Under the pieces are notes generated by a model. It did not search any database and had not been told where the DNA came from. It was given only the letters and a program-made list of their open reading frames with translations. From assembly GCF_002775205.1 (NCBI RefSeq), contig NC_036455.1, positions 1,340,501-1,404,500 on the forward strand: a DNA stretch of 64,000 bases, in the 5' to 3' direction. The DNA is from Xiphophorus maculatus (lineage: Eukaryota > Chordata > Actinopteri > Cyprinodontiformes > Poeciliidae). The position numbers and the translations under genes were made by a program. Numbering within the stretch: position 1 is the stretch's first letter; every line of letters starts with the position of its first letter. Of this stretch, positions 12,601 to 30,130 are shown one piece after another.

Positions 12601-13298
12601 CAGAATCTCCTACCTTAGTTGTTGATTTCTGCAGCTCCTTCAAAGATGCCATGCGCCTCTTAACTGCTTACCCGGTTAGTGCTGTCCTTTCCAGATCTTT
12701 CTTGGTAAAGAGCTGGAGAGTTTGTTTGCCTTTTTTTAAATTTAGTCACTAGAAGAATATTGTGTTATTGTAGCGATAAACTCTACATGATTGCATCTGG
12801 TAAGCTCCATAATTAAAAGTATCATTGGGGTTGTTACTGTTTCCCATTGCTTGTTTTTATGAGAGCAGTAATACTGCATGATGGATTGATCATTGCTCAC
12901 GTGCTTTGGTAGGTTGTATTGTAACTGATTTAACTTCTCCACTTCTTTCTACCTGACCTGTCCGAGTTACTGGTTCATGATTCGGTTTGTTCTTTATTTT
13001 GGGATATCAGAGTAACATCTTCTGATTTTTGAAACCATATCTCAATCTCTTAACTTTGCAGTTGTGTTCTACTTTGTGTTTGTCTGTTCCCAATTAAATT
13101 GAAGGTTGTGGTTGTAAAGTCACACAATATGACGAAGGTGAGTGTTAATGCGTTTGCTCTGTAAAAGCTGATTTTGATGAACTGTGCTCAACCCTGCATT
13201 CCTCTGGCGCCTCGTTGCAGCTGTGGATGTCGGACGCGCAGGGAGAGGGAGAGGAGGAAGGAAAGGAGACTGAGCAGGAGCCGGCAGCCGAGAACTGA
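6612..13298 (+). CDS. 14-3-3 family protein (beta/zeta-like)
   Basis: 14-3-3 proteins are dimeric cytosolic adaptors that bind phosphoserine/phosphothreonine peptides on client proteins. Coding exons are 6612-6902, 8484-8607, 10067-10230, 11968-12063 and 13221-13298; they join in frame to 250 aa (family norm about 245-248). Visible family blocks are [58 protein letters not shown] and [18 protein letters not shown]. Phosphate-binding residues K50, R57, R126 and Y127 are present. The start ATG lies in GCC ATGG, five bases after the acceptor. The paralogue is uncertain: the core is beta/zeta-like, but [18 protein letters not shown] and EIVNSP recall sigma, the loop after EQK is about two residues shorter than in zeta, and the acidic tail is longer. 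Position beside pabpc1 matches human YWHAZ-PABPC1. Certain as family, unsure as member. Confidence 0.93.
7655..8206 (+). mobile_element. Tc1-like transposon remnant in 14-3-3 intron
   Basis: Pieces of the Tc1 transposase reading frame are recognisable in order: a GTTTGTCACAAG block near 7660, the GGTGGCAGCATCATGCTGTG block near 7735, and the terminal GACTTGCAGCTAAAGGTGG block near 8155. The middle is rearranged and stop-ridden. It is a fossil inside the intron before exon 8484. Confidence 0.75.
8207..8270 (-). repeat. Retroposon 3' tail fragment
   Basis: Read on the minus strand this ends CCCTGCTGGGATGAATAAAG, the 3' ending of another common fish retroposed repeat. Only the tail survives and it abuts the Tc1 wreck to its left. 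Confidence 0.5.
11243..11313. mobile_element. Half copy of the hairpin MITE family
   Basis: It shows the order GTGCTGAACCAG, CACGTCTAAAACACACAGG, ACAGTGGCCCTTAG, which matches the right arm of the MITE at 38212-38411. The left arm is not recognisable. Confidence 0.45.
12085..13136 (-). mobile_element. Degraded Tc1-like transposon filling the last 14-3-3 intron
   Basis: Both ends are visible. The left end is GTAAAAGTATTCACACCC; the right end has GTGTTCTACTTTGTG and GTTGTAAAGTCACACAA. Between them lie reverse-strand transposase landmarks such as AAGCATCCCCACAGCA (near 12378), CAACAATGGCTTTTATCTTG (near 12550) and CTTTACC/CCTGACCTGTCC (near 12950). The frame is broken many times and pieces are missing. 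It takes up most of the 1157-bp intron between coding exons 4 and 5. Confidence 0.75.
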
Positions 13299-13464
13299 AC
13301 TACAGAGAGACAACGGGAGAAAAATAAAACACATTTTTTACCTCTCACCAGCCTAAGTTGTGTGCTTGGTTGTGTGTGCGTGCGTGCACATACATGCACA
13401 AAGATGTATGTTTACACTCCACTGACAGTGTGTAAAAGTACAGGATGTGTGTGCAGATGCATTG

Positions 13465-13503
<39 letters not shown>

Positions 13504-14460
13504 CGCGCGTCAGTGAGTGTGTGGTTATTGTATGAGCACCTCCACAGAGAAAAGAATGGAATAGACTTGATTTCCTTTTGAACATTATTATTATTTCGTC
13601 AACCTGTGTATTTTTGTTTTGTCGACTTTAGGTCCCTCCTCTAGGTCTGCCCCAATGATCTGTAACATTTATCAGTGTAGCAAGCTGCTGCTGTTGCAGG
13701 AAAACAAACAAGACAACCTCTAATCTGTCTCTGGACAATTTCTATGTTTTTACTTGAACTAAACAACCTTTGTGACACTTTGGTCCACTAAACTTTCTCT
13801 GAAACCACTGTAAAAAGAGGGCAGGGCCCCTAAATGTTCCATCTGACAGTAAGCAGTGATTGTACACTATTACAGGTGAAGATCTGTCTCCGTAGTGCTT
13901 GTATCCATCCCGCCCTGTTGGTGTCCCGTGTAGTGTGTTAATGGATGGTACATGTTTCAGGAAGTGTTTTCTGTTTGGACGATCACTTACACTTTGGTCC
14001 ATTTGTTAAACGACCTATTATCAACAGTGAAATGTGTAATCTTTGATTTCCTGCAGTTTTTCATACCACATAAAAGTTAACAGCCTAAGACAACAACTTG
14101 ATTAAAAATGGCTCGATACTGTAACCTTTTGATATTTTAACTCTTTAGCAGTGCAGAGGATACTTTTTGCCATGCGCTTTTATGTGGCTTTCTACTCTTT
14201 TTCTATTCAGGTATTCTTTTCCATTTTAATTTTCTGTATTTTATTCCCTTAGACTCCTGGAGAATGTATGTGGTTCTCAGTAGTGTGGTGTGGGGGTTAG
14301 GCATGTTTCAGAACTGGCAGTTTTGGTTTAGTATTTAGCTTTAACCTGGTGTTTTAACATATTTACCTTTTTGTATGGGAGTAAATCATGATGTGGAGTA
14401 AAAAGTGAGCATAGAAATTGTTGTAGAAAGCTTCATTAAAAGCCATTTTGTAGTTACAAA
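13299..14460 (+). other. 14-3-3 gene 3' UTR
   Basis: The sequence continues from the stop codon without a strong splice donor to an ATTAAA signal at 14435-14440. This ~1.1 kb length is usual for 14-3-3 messages. It contains the GT tract at 13467-13499. The end is inferred; earlier sites are possible. Confidence 0.5.
13467..13499. repeat. (GT)n microsatellite in 3' UTR
   Basis: About 16 GT units followed by a GC-rich GTGCGTGCGCGCG segment, a possible Z-DNA-forming alternating purine-pyrimidine run. Confidence 0.95.
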
Positions 14461-14949
14461 GTAGTGCCAGTTTCTTCTAATTACAGTATTTTGGTTTAAA
14501 AGAAAAGGTGGGATACAGGATACAGAATTTGGAAGTTACACAATGAGTGGATTATTTGGTTATGTGCTTTCATGTAAGTGGAATTAAAGCATTCAAACTG
14601 AGTCTTGTGGTGCTTTGTATTGATGAATCAGCTTTTTATATACATTTGTGCCAGCTACACTTACAATTTATAACTACCTTTATAAATTGCTTTTATCTCA
14701 GAAGCACACAGAAAAATGTTTTTTTATTGTACATTTATTCAGTGGGAAACGAATCCTGCTGCAATGAATAACTTTTAAACAGAATTATTGCTATCATAAT
14801 GGAATCCAGTGCCAAAACCACCACAATTCAACAAATTTTATAGTTAGCAGCAGGTTTTCCATTAGATTCAGTCAGTGGACAGAGACTCATGAAAGAATAG
14901 CGAATTTGTATCTGATGAGCCATTTCTGCATTAGTTTGGATCATCACCA

Positions 14950-15190
14950 CCAAATGACCCAGTGATGGCCCATTTTCACTTTGCTGAAGAGTTCACCAGA
15001 TTTGGATTTGAAAACGTTGCTCTTGAGTTTCAAGTAATTATGCATGTTTTGTGTAGTCTATTAAGATTCTCAGGGCATTTGGAGGTAAAGTACAGCCACA
15101 GCATTACACTTACTCCACCATGCTTGATGGTGAACACGAGGTGCTGTTCCACGGAATCCTCCGTTGTTTTATGACAAACCGACAGCTTAG
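14950..15190 (-). mobile_element. Tc1-like fragment
   Basis: The segment holds ACTCCACCATGCTTGATGGTG near 15112, the reverse of the Tc1 transposase CACCATCAAGCATGGTGG block, with other weak matches around it. Borders are soft and the piece is heavily decayed. Confidence 0.45.
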
Positions 15191-16279
15191 TGTTTGCTAT
15201 ATCAAACGCTCAGTGTTACTCTCAGCAGGTCAAAGTTTAGTTATAATCACAGCAGAGATTAACACACTTTATGTCTACAGAAAAAACTCTGGGGATATTT
15301 CTGAGGTAACACAATAAGTGGCAAAAACCTCTTCCTTCTCCACTGCCAAAGTAAAGACATAATTTAAGGCCTGTGAGTCTGAAGGCAGATTCAGTTTGAC
15401 AGATGGTTGGTTTTCACCAACAATGCTGCCCTCTGCTGATGATTGCTGCAGATGTTGAAAAACGGGAGAAAATACTCTATGCATGATTATATTCTAAAAA
15501 TTGGCACAGTTTATCCTTTCTTTGCAATTTTATCCAGTTGTCTCTTCTGCTATTGACTTAGAGGCATTTAAGTCTTTTGAACACTTCCTGTCTGTATGTT
15601 ATCTATGTTGGCGTCAATTAGTCCCACTTTTATTAATTGGTTTAATTCTAATCAGTGGCTCTTTTTTTAAGTCCAAATGCAACTGCTTTTTTTTTTTTTT
15701 TAAGAATCAAGTCCTGTCCTTTTGTCACTTTTATGCCCACATCTCTTCACAATGTTTCAGTGCACATTATATAGTCTGCCATAAATCCTCAGGTTTCACT
15801 GCAAGCCTTCAGCATTTAGTCAAATCTGTGCATTGAATTCTCATGTCAGTAGGACTAAAATGCAGGCAGGGAAAGAGGATTAAATTTTTCTGCAACACCG
15901 TTGATCCCCTCTAAGGAATTTTGGGAAATATAAACAAAATTTTAATTTAATTACTTTTAGTTTTAGGTTGCAGTTTGCATGTAATGATGCAAATTGACCT
16001 TTCACATGTTAAAAAAAAGTTGGTTTAATTCGTGTCTTCATAAAATATGTTTTTATAAAACTACTAATTTCTTGTAGCATGTTACATTTGTTTAAGTAAA
16101 TTTTCTTTACTTAAACTAAACACAAACACGTTTCAAATAGGTATAAAGCTTGATTAGCTTGTGATACTAAAAGTTTTAGTAGGTGTAAGGGTAACAATAC
16201 GTCTTTGCATAACTGCAAACCTGCCAAGAAATTACACCTGAAACAGTCGTGTGGTTGAGTTTCACCAGTTTGTCAAAGC

Positions 16280-16556
16280 CTGTAATATTGTTTCATGACC
16301 TAGTTATCCTTTAAACTTATCCACATCTTTATCCTTGGCCTGTCTGCTATATTCTTTGGTCTTTGTGATGCTATTTGTTCACTAATATTTTCTGAAAGCT
16401 TCTCAGAATTGTATGATTACATTAAAATTTAAGTGTTTATTTATAGACTTCTGAGGGATTATTGATGACATTTATTTTTATTTTGGGGTATTAGAATAAA
16501 GGAGGCTGAATGCAAATTCTTGTCACACTACCATTTTCCTCCTATGGTAGGAGGAA
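16280..16556 (-). mobile_element. Tc1-like terminal fragment upstream of pabpc1
   Basis: It matches the end of reverse-oriented Tc1-like copies: TTGGCCTGTCTG, GATGCTATTTGTTCACTAA, GGTATTAGAATAAAGGAGG and GCTGAATGCAAATTC occur in the family order. It lies about 0.5 kb upstream of the pabpc1 promoter. The rest of 14.5-17.0 kb holds no recognisable gene. Confidence 0.6.
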
Positions 16557-17018
16557 CCTATGGTACCATGGGTTCCATATACACTATACAGTATTTATTA
16601 TATAGTGAATAAATACTGTGAAATTTATTGCCGTAAAGGAATAAAATTAGTAAAGTTTAGGACAATAAATACGTTTACAAGGTACTCCGATATTTTTATG
16701 TTGGCTCAATCTTTATTCAAATTTGAAATTAGAGTTTTAGGTCTTGGTTTACAACAATATGTCTTGAAATAGAACGAGAGGTTCAGAAATGTATAGTTTT
16801 CAGTCCTTTAAACATATAGGAGATTATGTAGTAGATGCCATTCACAAAGAACCGATGAGTATTAAATCACTTATTCAGTTTCACTTTACACCAGGTCAGT
16901 GGTGGCATAACAGTAAGTTAGTATTCGCCTTTTAAACACGTTTTTCGGGATTCCACCACCATCATCATCGTGCCTACCCTCCCGGATAAACGCCCCTTTC
17001 CTCCTCAGCGATACTGCA

Positions 17019-17092
17019 GGATGATTGGTCCATTTGTGTGACGCATGCGTCGATATATAGTCAAACAACCTCCCCTCTGCTTCCTTCCCTTC
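17019..17092 (+). promoter_or_regulatory. pabpc1: pabpc1 core promoter with TOP-like start
   Basis: In order: ATTGG (inverted CCAAT) near 17023, the palindrome GACGCATGCGTC at 17040-17051 (fits the NRF-1 pattern RCGCANGCGY), a TATA-like TATATA at 17053-17058, and a pyrimidine run CTTCCTTCCCTTC near 17080-17092. The run sits about 27 bp after the TATA-like box, where transcription should start. PABPC1 messages are known 5' TOP mRNAs, which agrees. Confidence 0.7.
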
Positions 17093-17154
17093 AACCCCGG
17101 CTGTCAGTGCTGTGTGAGTGCGTGTGTGCTCTGAGCTCGCTCATCACACATTCT

Positions 17155-17218
17155 ATAAAAAAAAAAAATAAAAATACAAAAAAATTTTCAAAACATAAAA
17201 AAAATATATAAAAAAAAT
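17155..17218 (+). promoter_or_regulatory. pabpc1: A-rich autoregulatory tract in the pabpc1 5' UTR
   Basis: About 64 bases are nearly all A, broken by single T or C residues. Vertebrate PABPC1 leaders carry an A-rich element to which PABP binds to repress its own translation; this tract is in the right place and of the right composition. It is followed by a U/C-rich stretch. Function is inferred from the family. Confidence 0.75.
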
Positions 17219-17579
17219 CTTTTTCTTTCTTTCTTTTTGTAACAAGTCAGTGAAGAGGCAGTAAAGACGGTCGAGGACTGACGGTAACGTACCCCAACGT
17301 GTCGGATTTTTTTTTTTCAGTCGTTAGCTTCCCCCCCCCCCCTCTTTTTCGTTTGTCAAATTTTAAAGGGTCTTTTAACTCGAACTGAAGTCGACGTTGT
17401 GTCGTTTTAAAACAATTGAATTAGACGTTTTGACTCCCAACTGACAAGTCAACGGTTGTATAACGTTTACAATTCGCCATCAAAGGTCCTACCGACGATA
17501 CCGACCGTTAGCAACTTTTCTCCCCCCCCCCCTCAGTCTTCCTTCCCGTTAACAAACTCAAAGCGTAGTCCGTTTATAA

Positions 17580-25227
<7,648 letters not shown>

Positions 25228-25725
25228 GCCCAAGGTACACATTTAAGATCTGTTGTTGTTGTTGTTGCTCTCATGCTGAAAGCTTTATGAAAAACCAATG
25301 TGTCTAACTGTAATCGTTCTCCCTCCTCCACAGGCGAGGGCAACCTCGAGACGAGCTTCACGCACAGAAGAAGGGTTTAAAAAAAAAATGTTTAAAAAAT
25401 AAGCAAAACAAAGTAAAAGATGTTAAATACAAAGTTTAAAAAAAAGCAAACGATGGAAACAAGTCTCCAGCCAGTCCTGTAACACAAGGTCTGCTTTTCC
25501 GAGCTAAAAAAAAAAAGCAAAAAAAGAGGAAAAAAAAACCTAAAAACAAAAAATAATCAGTTTGAGACATTTTAGAGGAGAAATATACGAGAAATGTAAG
25601 TGGAAGCATTCCTTTCTGCTATTTTATCCCTTTTAAATGTTTGAACGTTTGAGCTTCCGAAGCCTGTTATTGTGAAAGTTTCCTTTACTTTTTGCTTGCT
25701 TGAATAAAGGTTCTAAAGTAATCCA
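25228..25725 (+). other. pabpc1: pabpc1 3' UTR with a spliced intron and polyA signal
   Basis: Seven bases after the stop a donor CCAAG|GTACAC appears at 25234/25235, and an acceptor CTCCACAG ends at 25334, so the 3' UTR is probably split, as in other PABPC1 genes. The terminal exon is very A-rich (25378-25555) and ends with AATAAA at 25703-25708. Confidence 0.75.
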
Positions 25726-25923
25726 TCTGCTATGCTCTCTTGTCTTCCTCATTTTGCAAAGCGGATCAGAGAAATGGTTAATAGAATCCACAAAATAGCA
25801 ATATGGAAGTAATGTTTTAGATTTTTTTAATAGTTTTAAATATGTTTGAGAAGCTAATGTGCGTCTGATACAATTCAACACCTCCGACTAGAAAGGTGGC
25901 GTCGCAGTTTATGACCGGTCGGC

Positions 25924-26911
25924 TCATTGGCTGCTGGCGTTGGCGTGCTCCTCCAGCATCTGCAGGATGGACTCCATCTTTTGCTGCAGACTGGCGATGA
26001 ACGGGTTCACGTTCTCCTTCACGTTTTCAGTCAGGGGTTTGAAATGTTCCTCCATGTCCTGCAGCTGACCCTGGATCTTCACGGCCAGGGGCTCAAGCTC
26101 CGTTTGTCTGTCCTCCACGAACGACCTGAGAAACGAACGGAACATCAGGTTTGCGGTTTTGCTGGAGCTGAATTGTCGCAACGACACACAACAAATGGAG
26201 AAATGTATCTAAGGTAAATTAGTGATTACTTTGCACTACTGGCACTAATATTTCCTGCTTATGTTGCAAAGAAGATCTGCCCCTGTCTTACATTTTGGTT
26301 CAGGAAGGAATAATAATGTCCAACAGATTAAATACAAATCTAACATGTTCAGTATTTGGTATAAGTTATGAGGTGATGTGTCGGATTGTTTTTACTCACT
26401 CGGCGTGTTCCTTCAGCACTGGCTTGTTCACAAACTCATGAAAGTCGTGACTGATTTTAGTCTTTATCTTCTCGATGTACTGGCTCATCCGATTGGCTCC
26501 GTTTTCAGCAAAGCTTCCTGCAGAAGGGAGCCAGTAAGTAAGATTTTTATTTTATATTTTTTTATCGATGTCCCCTCTTCATTTTTGCATCATCCTCCAG
26601 TTACTCGCACTCCCCCAAAACACATTTTTGTTAAGAAAAAACAAATTTTGTTTCAGTTTTTGAAAAGTAGCTAAATTGTCTGTCACTAATGAACCTACAC
26701 AAAATAGCTTACTCTAGAAAACCTTGCTGAAATGTATTTTAAAAGAATAATGTTACCAGAACTACTTCAGTTCTTTATTCCTTGACTTTGATTTAACCAC
26801 AAATTTAACAAATTTAAATGTGGAGGGCGAGGTATTTCTGAATATGAAAAACTGATATTTACCGTGTGTCAGAGTAAGAGCAAGAAGGACTGCAATCTGA
26901 AACCGTTTCAT
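25924..26911 (-). CDS. afp4: Type IV antifreeze / apolipoprotein-like secreted protein
   Basis: Small secreted protein of amphipathic helices related to fish type IV ice-structuring protein LS-12 and to exchangeable apolipoproteins; most family members probably act in plasma lipid binding, and antifreeze activity is not shown by sequence. Coding exons on the minus strand, in order of translation: 26863-26911, 26400-26517, 25924-26125, joining to 122 aa. The protein opens with a signal peptide MKRFQIAVLLALTLTHGSFA, cut probably after SFA as in LS-12. Next come YIEKIKTKISHDFHEF and SFVEDRQTELEPLAVKIQGQ, which parallel the LS-12 repeat with ERKTQLEPLATQIQEQ, then a helix ending MESILQMLEEHANASSQ. 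The upstream part of the start exon runs to an acceptor at 26931. The gene is tail-to-tail with pabpc1; an ATTAAA lies at 25826-25831 on this strand. The family is fairly sure, the exact paralogue less so. Confidence 0.82.
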
Positions 26912-28017
26912 GGCTGCTGACTTGATTAGACCTATAATAAAAAAAAAAAAACAACATGATTTAGAATAGTATGTTTTAAGTTTTAGCAACAAATATCTAC
27001 ACACACCTATGGGTGAAACCACAAAAACATTAAATCAGATTAAAATGTTCCTGTTTTAAGTCAGTCAGAACTAGAATTATTTTTGCTTAATTTCAGAATA
27101 ATTAGAAGTTTTTTTAATTAGATTCTTCAAATTTATATAGGTTTATACGAGCTCTTTATGATGCCTCAAGTTATTCTGGAAAACCAAATGGGTTCATAGA
27201 ACATTTGGCGGCAGACCTGAAAAGGAGTTTATGTTCAGGTTAAAAATCGTGCGGGTTAAAAGCCATCTTTACCAAATGCTAAGGACTTGTTTGTGAACTT
27301 TTAATGTTAAATTACTCTGGCATTTAAGTCACTTTAGTCATCTTAGCTAACCTGAAAGGGAAAATTTTGGTCAGATTTGATATCGAATTGTAAAGTCTGA
27401 GGTGTCTGCAAATAGCATAAGGAAACCATCTTCTGCTGTATTTGTAATACTGTGTAAGTTCTCTGTAAACCTCTAGTAAGTTAAAATTTTAAAAGCAACA
27501 GTATGCAACTGTTTACCTTTAGACAAGCCTGTGTTAAGAAAAGATTCTTGTAGCTTAATCAGACGAGTCACTGACAAAACTTCCCAGGAAATGTCGGTCA
27601 GGTTTCTTGCCTCACTGCGCTAAGATAAATATTTTGAGACGCATCTTACTCAAACTTGTAAACAAAAGTTTTGCGGAGGTTTTTGTGGTTTCCATGTTTT
27701 GTTTGGGCTTTGGTGGTGTGATCCTAACATTTTTATTAACAAAAAAAAAAAAAACTGCAAAATGGATTTTGGCTTCAAACCTGCAGAGAAATGTTTTTTT
27801 TTCTCCCTTTCACAGCTCCTTTAAGAGAAAAATATATCCTTCTTTACAAAAAATCCTGTCAGCTCTGAGAGAAATATTTGATGAGACACATACTAAGACT
27901 GAATGGGGAATTTAAATCAAACAAACAAAAAAAAAAAATGTAAAAAAAAAAAAACAACAAAAAAACAACTTGTATCATAGTAGCAAAAAAAGTTAAAGGA
28001 GGAGAAGTGAGACTCAC

Positions 28018-28085
28018 CTGTCCTTTGGATGTTGGTGTTTGGACCAGATGGTGCCTCTGTGCTGGACTCTCACACCTCTTATATC
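28018..28085 (-). promoter_or_regulatory. afp4: TATA promoter and non-coding exon 1 of the afp4-like gene
   Basis: On the minus strand a clear TATAAG (within GCGATATAAGAGG) sits at 28078-28083. About 60 bp further on is a strong donor AAAGGACAG|GTGAGT ending the exon at 28018. The acceptor TTATTATAG|GTC at 26932 leads into the exon with the start codon. A TATA-driven, non-coding first exon is typical of apolipoprotein-type genes. Confidence 0.7.
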
Positions 28086-29186
28086 GCGGCGTGCCGATGC
28101 GGCTCCCTCGTCCTGTGAAGCCGTGATTGGATGACATAAACAGATAAAGAGAAAACTGGGTACTCACAGTTCTGACTCTTCCCGCAAAGCGTGCCAGCCG
28201 GGCCAAACTGGAACAGTAGTCCAGCAGTCCCTGTGCTGACTGACCAACATTCTGCATGAGTCTTATCTTATATTGAGATTAAATTCAACCCAGAACCATC
28301 AGGGAGGAGAACGTCAGCGTACGGACACTTTGGAGACATCTCTGATAAGTGGCGGAATATCTCGGTTTTTATTTTGTGCTTCTCTGACGCTGTGTTGATT
28401 TTGTCGGATGTAAAGCTCCCTTGGCTGGGTTAAAAAAGAAGTAAATAAAGAAAGAAAATAAATAATTTTGAATTCATATAAAAGCTCTTTTATATATTTT
28501 TTTATATTAATGTGCTAAAATGACTTGATTGTGAAGAAAATGAAGTAAAAGCTAATCCAAACCTGAATAAATGAGTCATTTTGGTACATTTAACATTTTG
28601 AAGATTATTTTTTGCGGGGCTTTTCATAAAACGACACATAGACATGTCGAACAAATTAGGACACCTATTCAGGTTTTATTCAAAAATATTTATGTATTGA
28701 TGTCCGACCTCTTTCCTTTCCTCTCTGGAATAGAAAGGGACTTAGCTGAAAAACAATAACTTTATTTTATTTTATTTTATTTTACTTATTTAACAAAAAA
28801 TATCAACAAAAATGGGGTTCCCAGATTTTGGCCAACTCACATCCCAGCCACATTAGTGAGACACATAGTTTATCTACCAGTCTTTAATATCAATCTAGAG
28901 AAAGATCACTCCGCACTTTCTGCTGGGAGATGTTTGAAGGTTTTTCTTGCATGAATGACCCATTTTACGTTTCCCCACATCATCTCCATGTCGACCAAGA
29001 TCTGGGCGTGTCTGTTCCTTGTGTGTTCACACTAACTGAATAAAAGCTGCACAGTCACATACTAAACTGTGTGACTTTTATAATAAAATTAGGGCCAAAA
29101 CGTCTGAATCAAAGAGTAACAAACCAAGTGCAGCTGGGGATTTAAAATTATAATTATAAGGAATAAAATTGATCGATTGATCAGTT

Positions 29187-29356
29187 CTGCCTTAAAGCTG
29201 TGTGTGATAGATGAGCTGTCCATATATAACATGGCACTTGGTATGTTCTGGTATCAGTGTCAATTCATTAATGTCCAATTCTGCATTGGCTTCTAAGCGA
29301 GCCCAAATTGTCCGCCCTCCACCACCGTGCCTAGCAGTTGGAATTTTTATTTATTT

Positions 29357-29408
<52 letters not shown>

Positions 29409-29772
29409 CCTCGTCAGAGCCCCCAGAATCATTGGATGCAACAACTCACACATTACCGCATTGCTGATGTTGGTAAAATCTCTTGTTTAGAGAAATAACT
29501 CTTTAGGCATTTGGAGCGTTAGAGATGGGGATGGAGAGCCCCCTTGTGGTGACTTATGGTCATAGCAGCCTAATTCAGTTGTAAATAGCTGCAGATCATA
29601 TTCCACTTTAACCACTGCATAGGTTTGCAAACATTTCTTTTTTTTTTGGCACAAAGAAGATGGATATTTTTTTTTATTTATTATTGACTCATAGCTTTAG
29701 TAAGGAAATTGAGAGATGGGTCACCAGTAAATTATATGAACAGCTCATCTGTCACACACAGCTTTAAGGCAG
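29187..29772. mobile_element. Inverted-repeat-bounded element, unclassified
   Basis: The left end CTGCCTTAAAGCTGTGTGTG (29187 on) and the reverse complement of the right end (to 29772) agree for about 40 bases with two or three differences. The interior has no coding and contains a TA array. Its length (about 586 bp) and layout suggest a non-autonomous DNA transposon. I could not see a target-site duplication. Confidence 0.65.
29358..29403. repeat. (TA)n microsatellite
   Basis: About 22 TA units inside the inverted-repeat element. Confidence 0.95.
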
Positions 29773-29824
29773 CATCTTTACAAGATGCTTATTTATTCGG
29801 GTGTTGATTCTCAAAGTTCACATC

Positions 29825-30130
29825 AAAAGATGTTCATCTCTGGGACACAGGAGCCGCCTCCATGCTGAATGTTATAGTGGCTGGACATTCCCATGCCGTG
29901 TACACTTGTTTAGAGTTACTTAAACAAATCATCATGACACCTTCAGACATCTGGAAATCGAACGCAGCGATGAACCAGACTTTTGGAAATCCACAACCCT
30001 CATCTTCATAGTGGCTCATTCCTTTTGATTATTTTCCCATGATGATCTCACAGGAAAGCGTTGCCATAAATGCTTCCACTGAACTCAAATGCTATGAATT
30101 AACCTACCAGACGTTTACAAATCCAGTAGC
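29825..30130 (-). mobile_element. Sleeping Beauty-type Tc1 remnant
   Basis: GTTCATCTCTGGGACACAGGA, GGATGAACCAGAC-like GCGATGAACCAGACTTTTGG, CTTTTGATTATTTTCCCATGATG and AACTCAAATGCTATGAATTA follow the order of the 5' half of reverse-oriented Sleeping Beauty-like transposons. Partial and broken. Confidence 0.7.
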
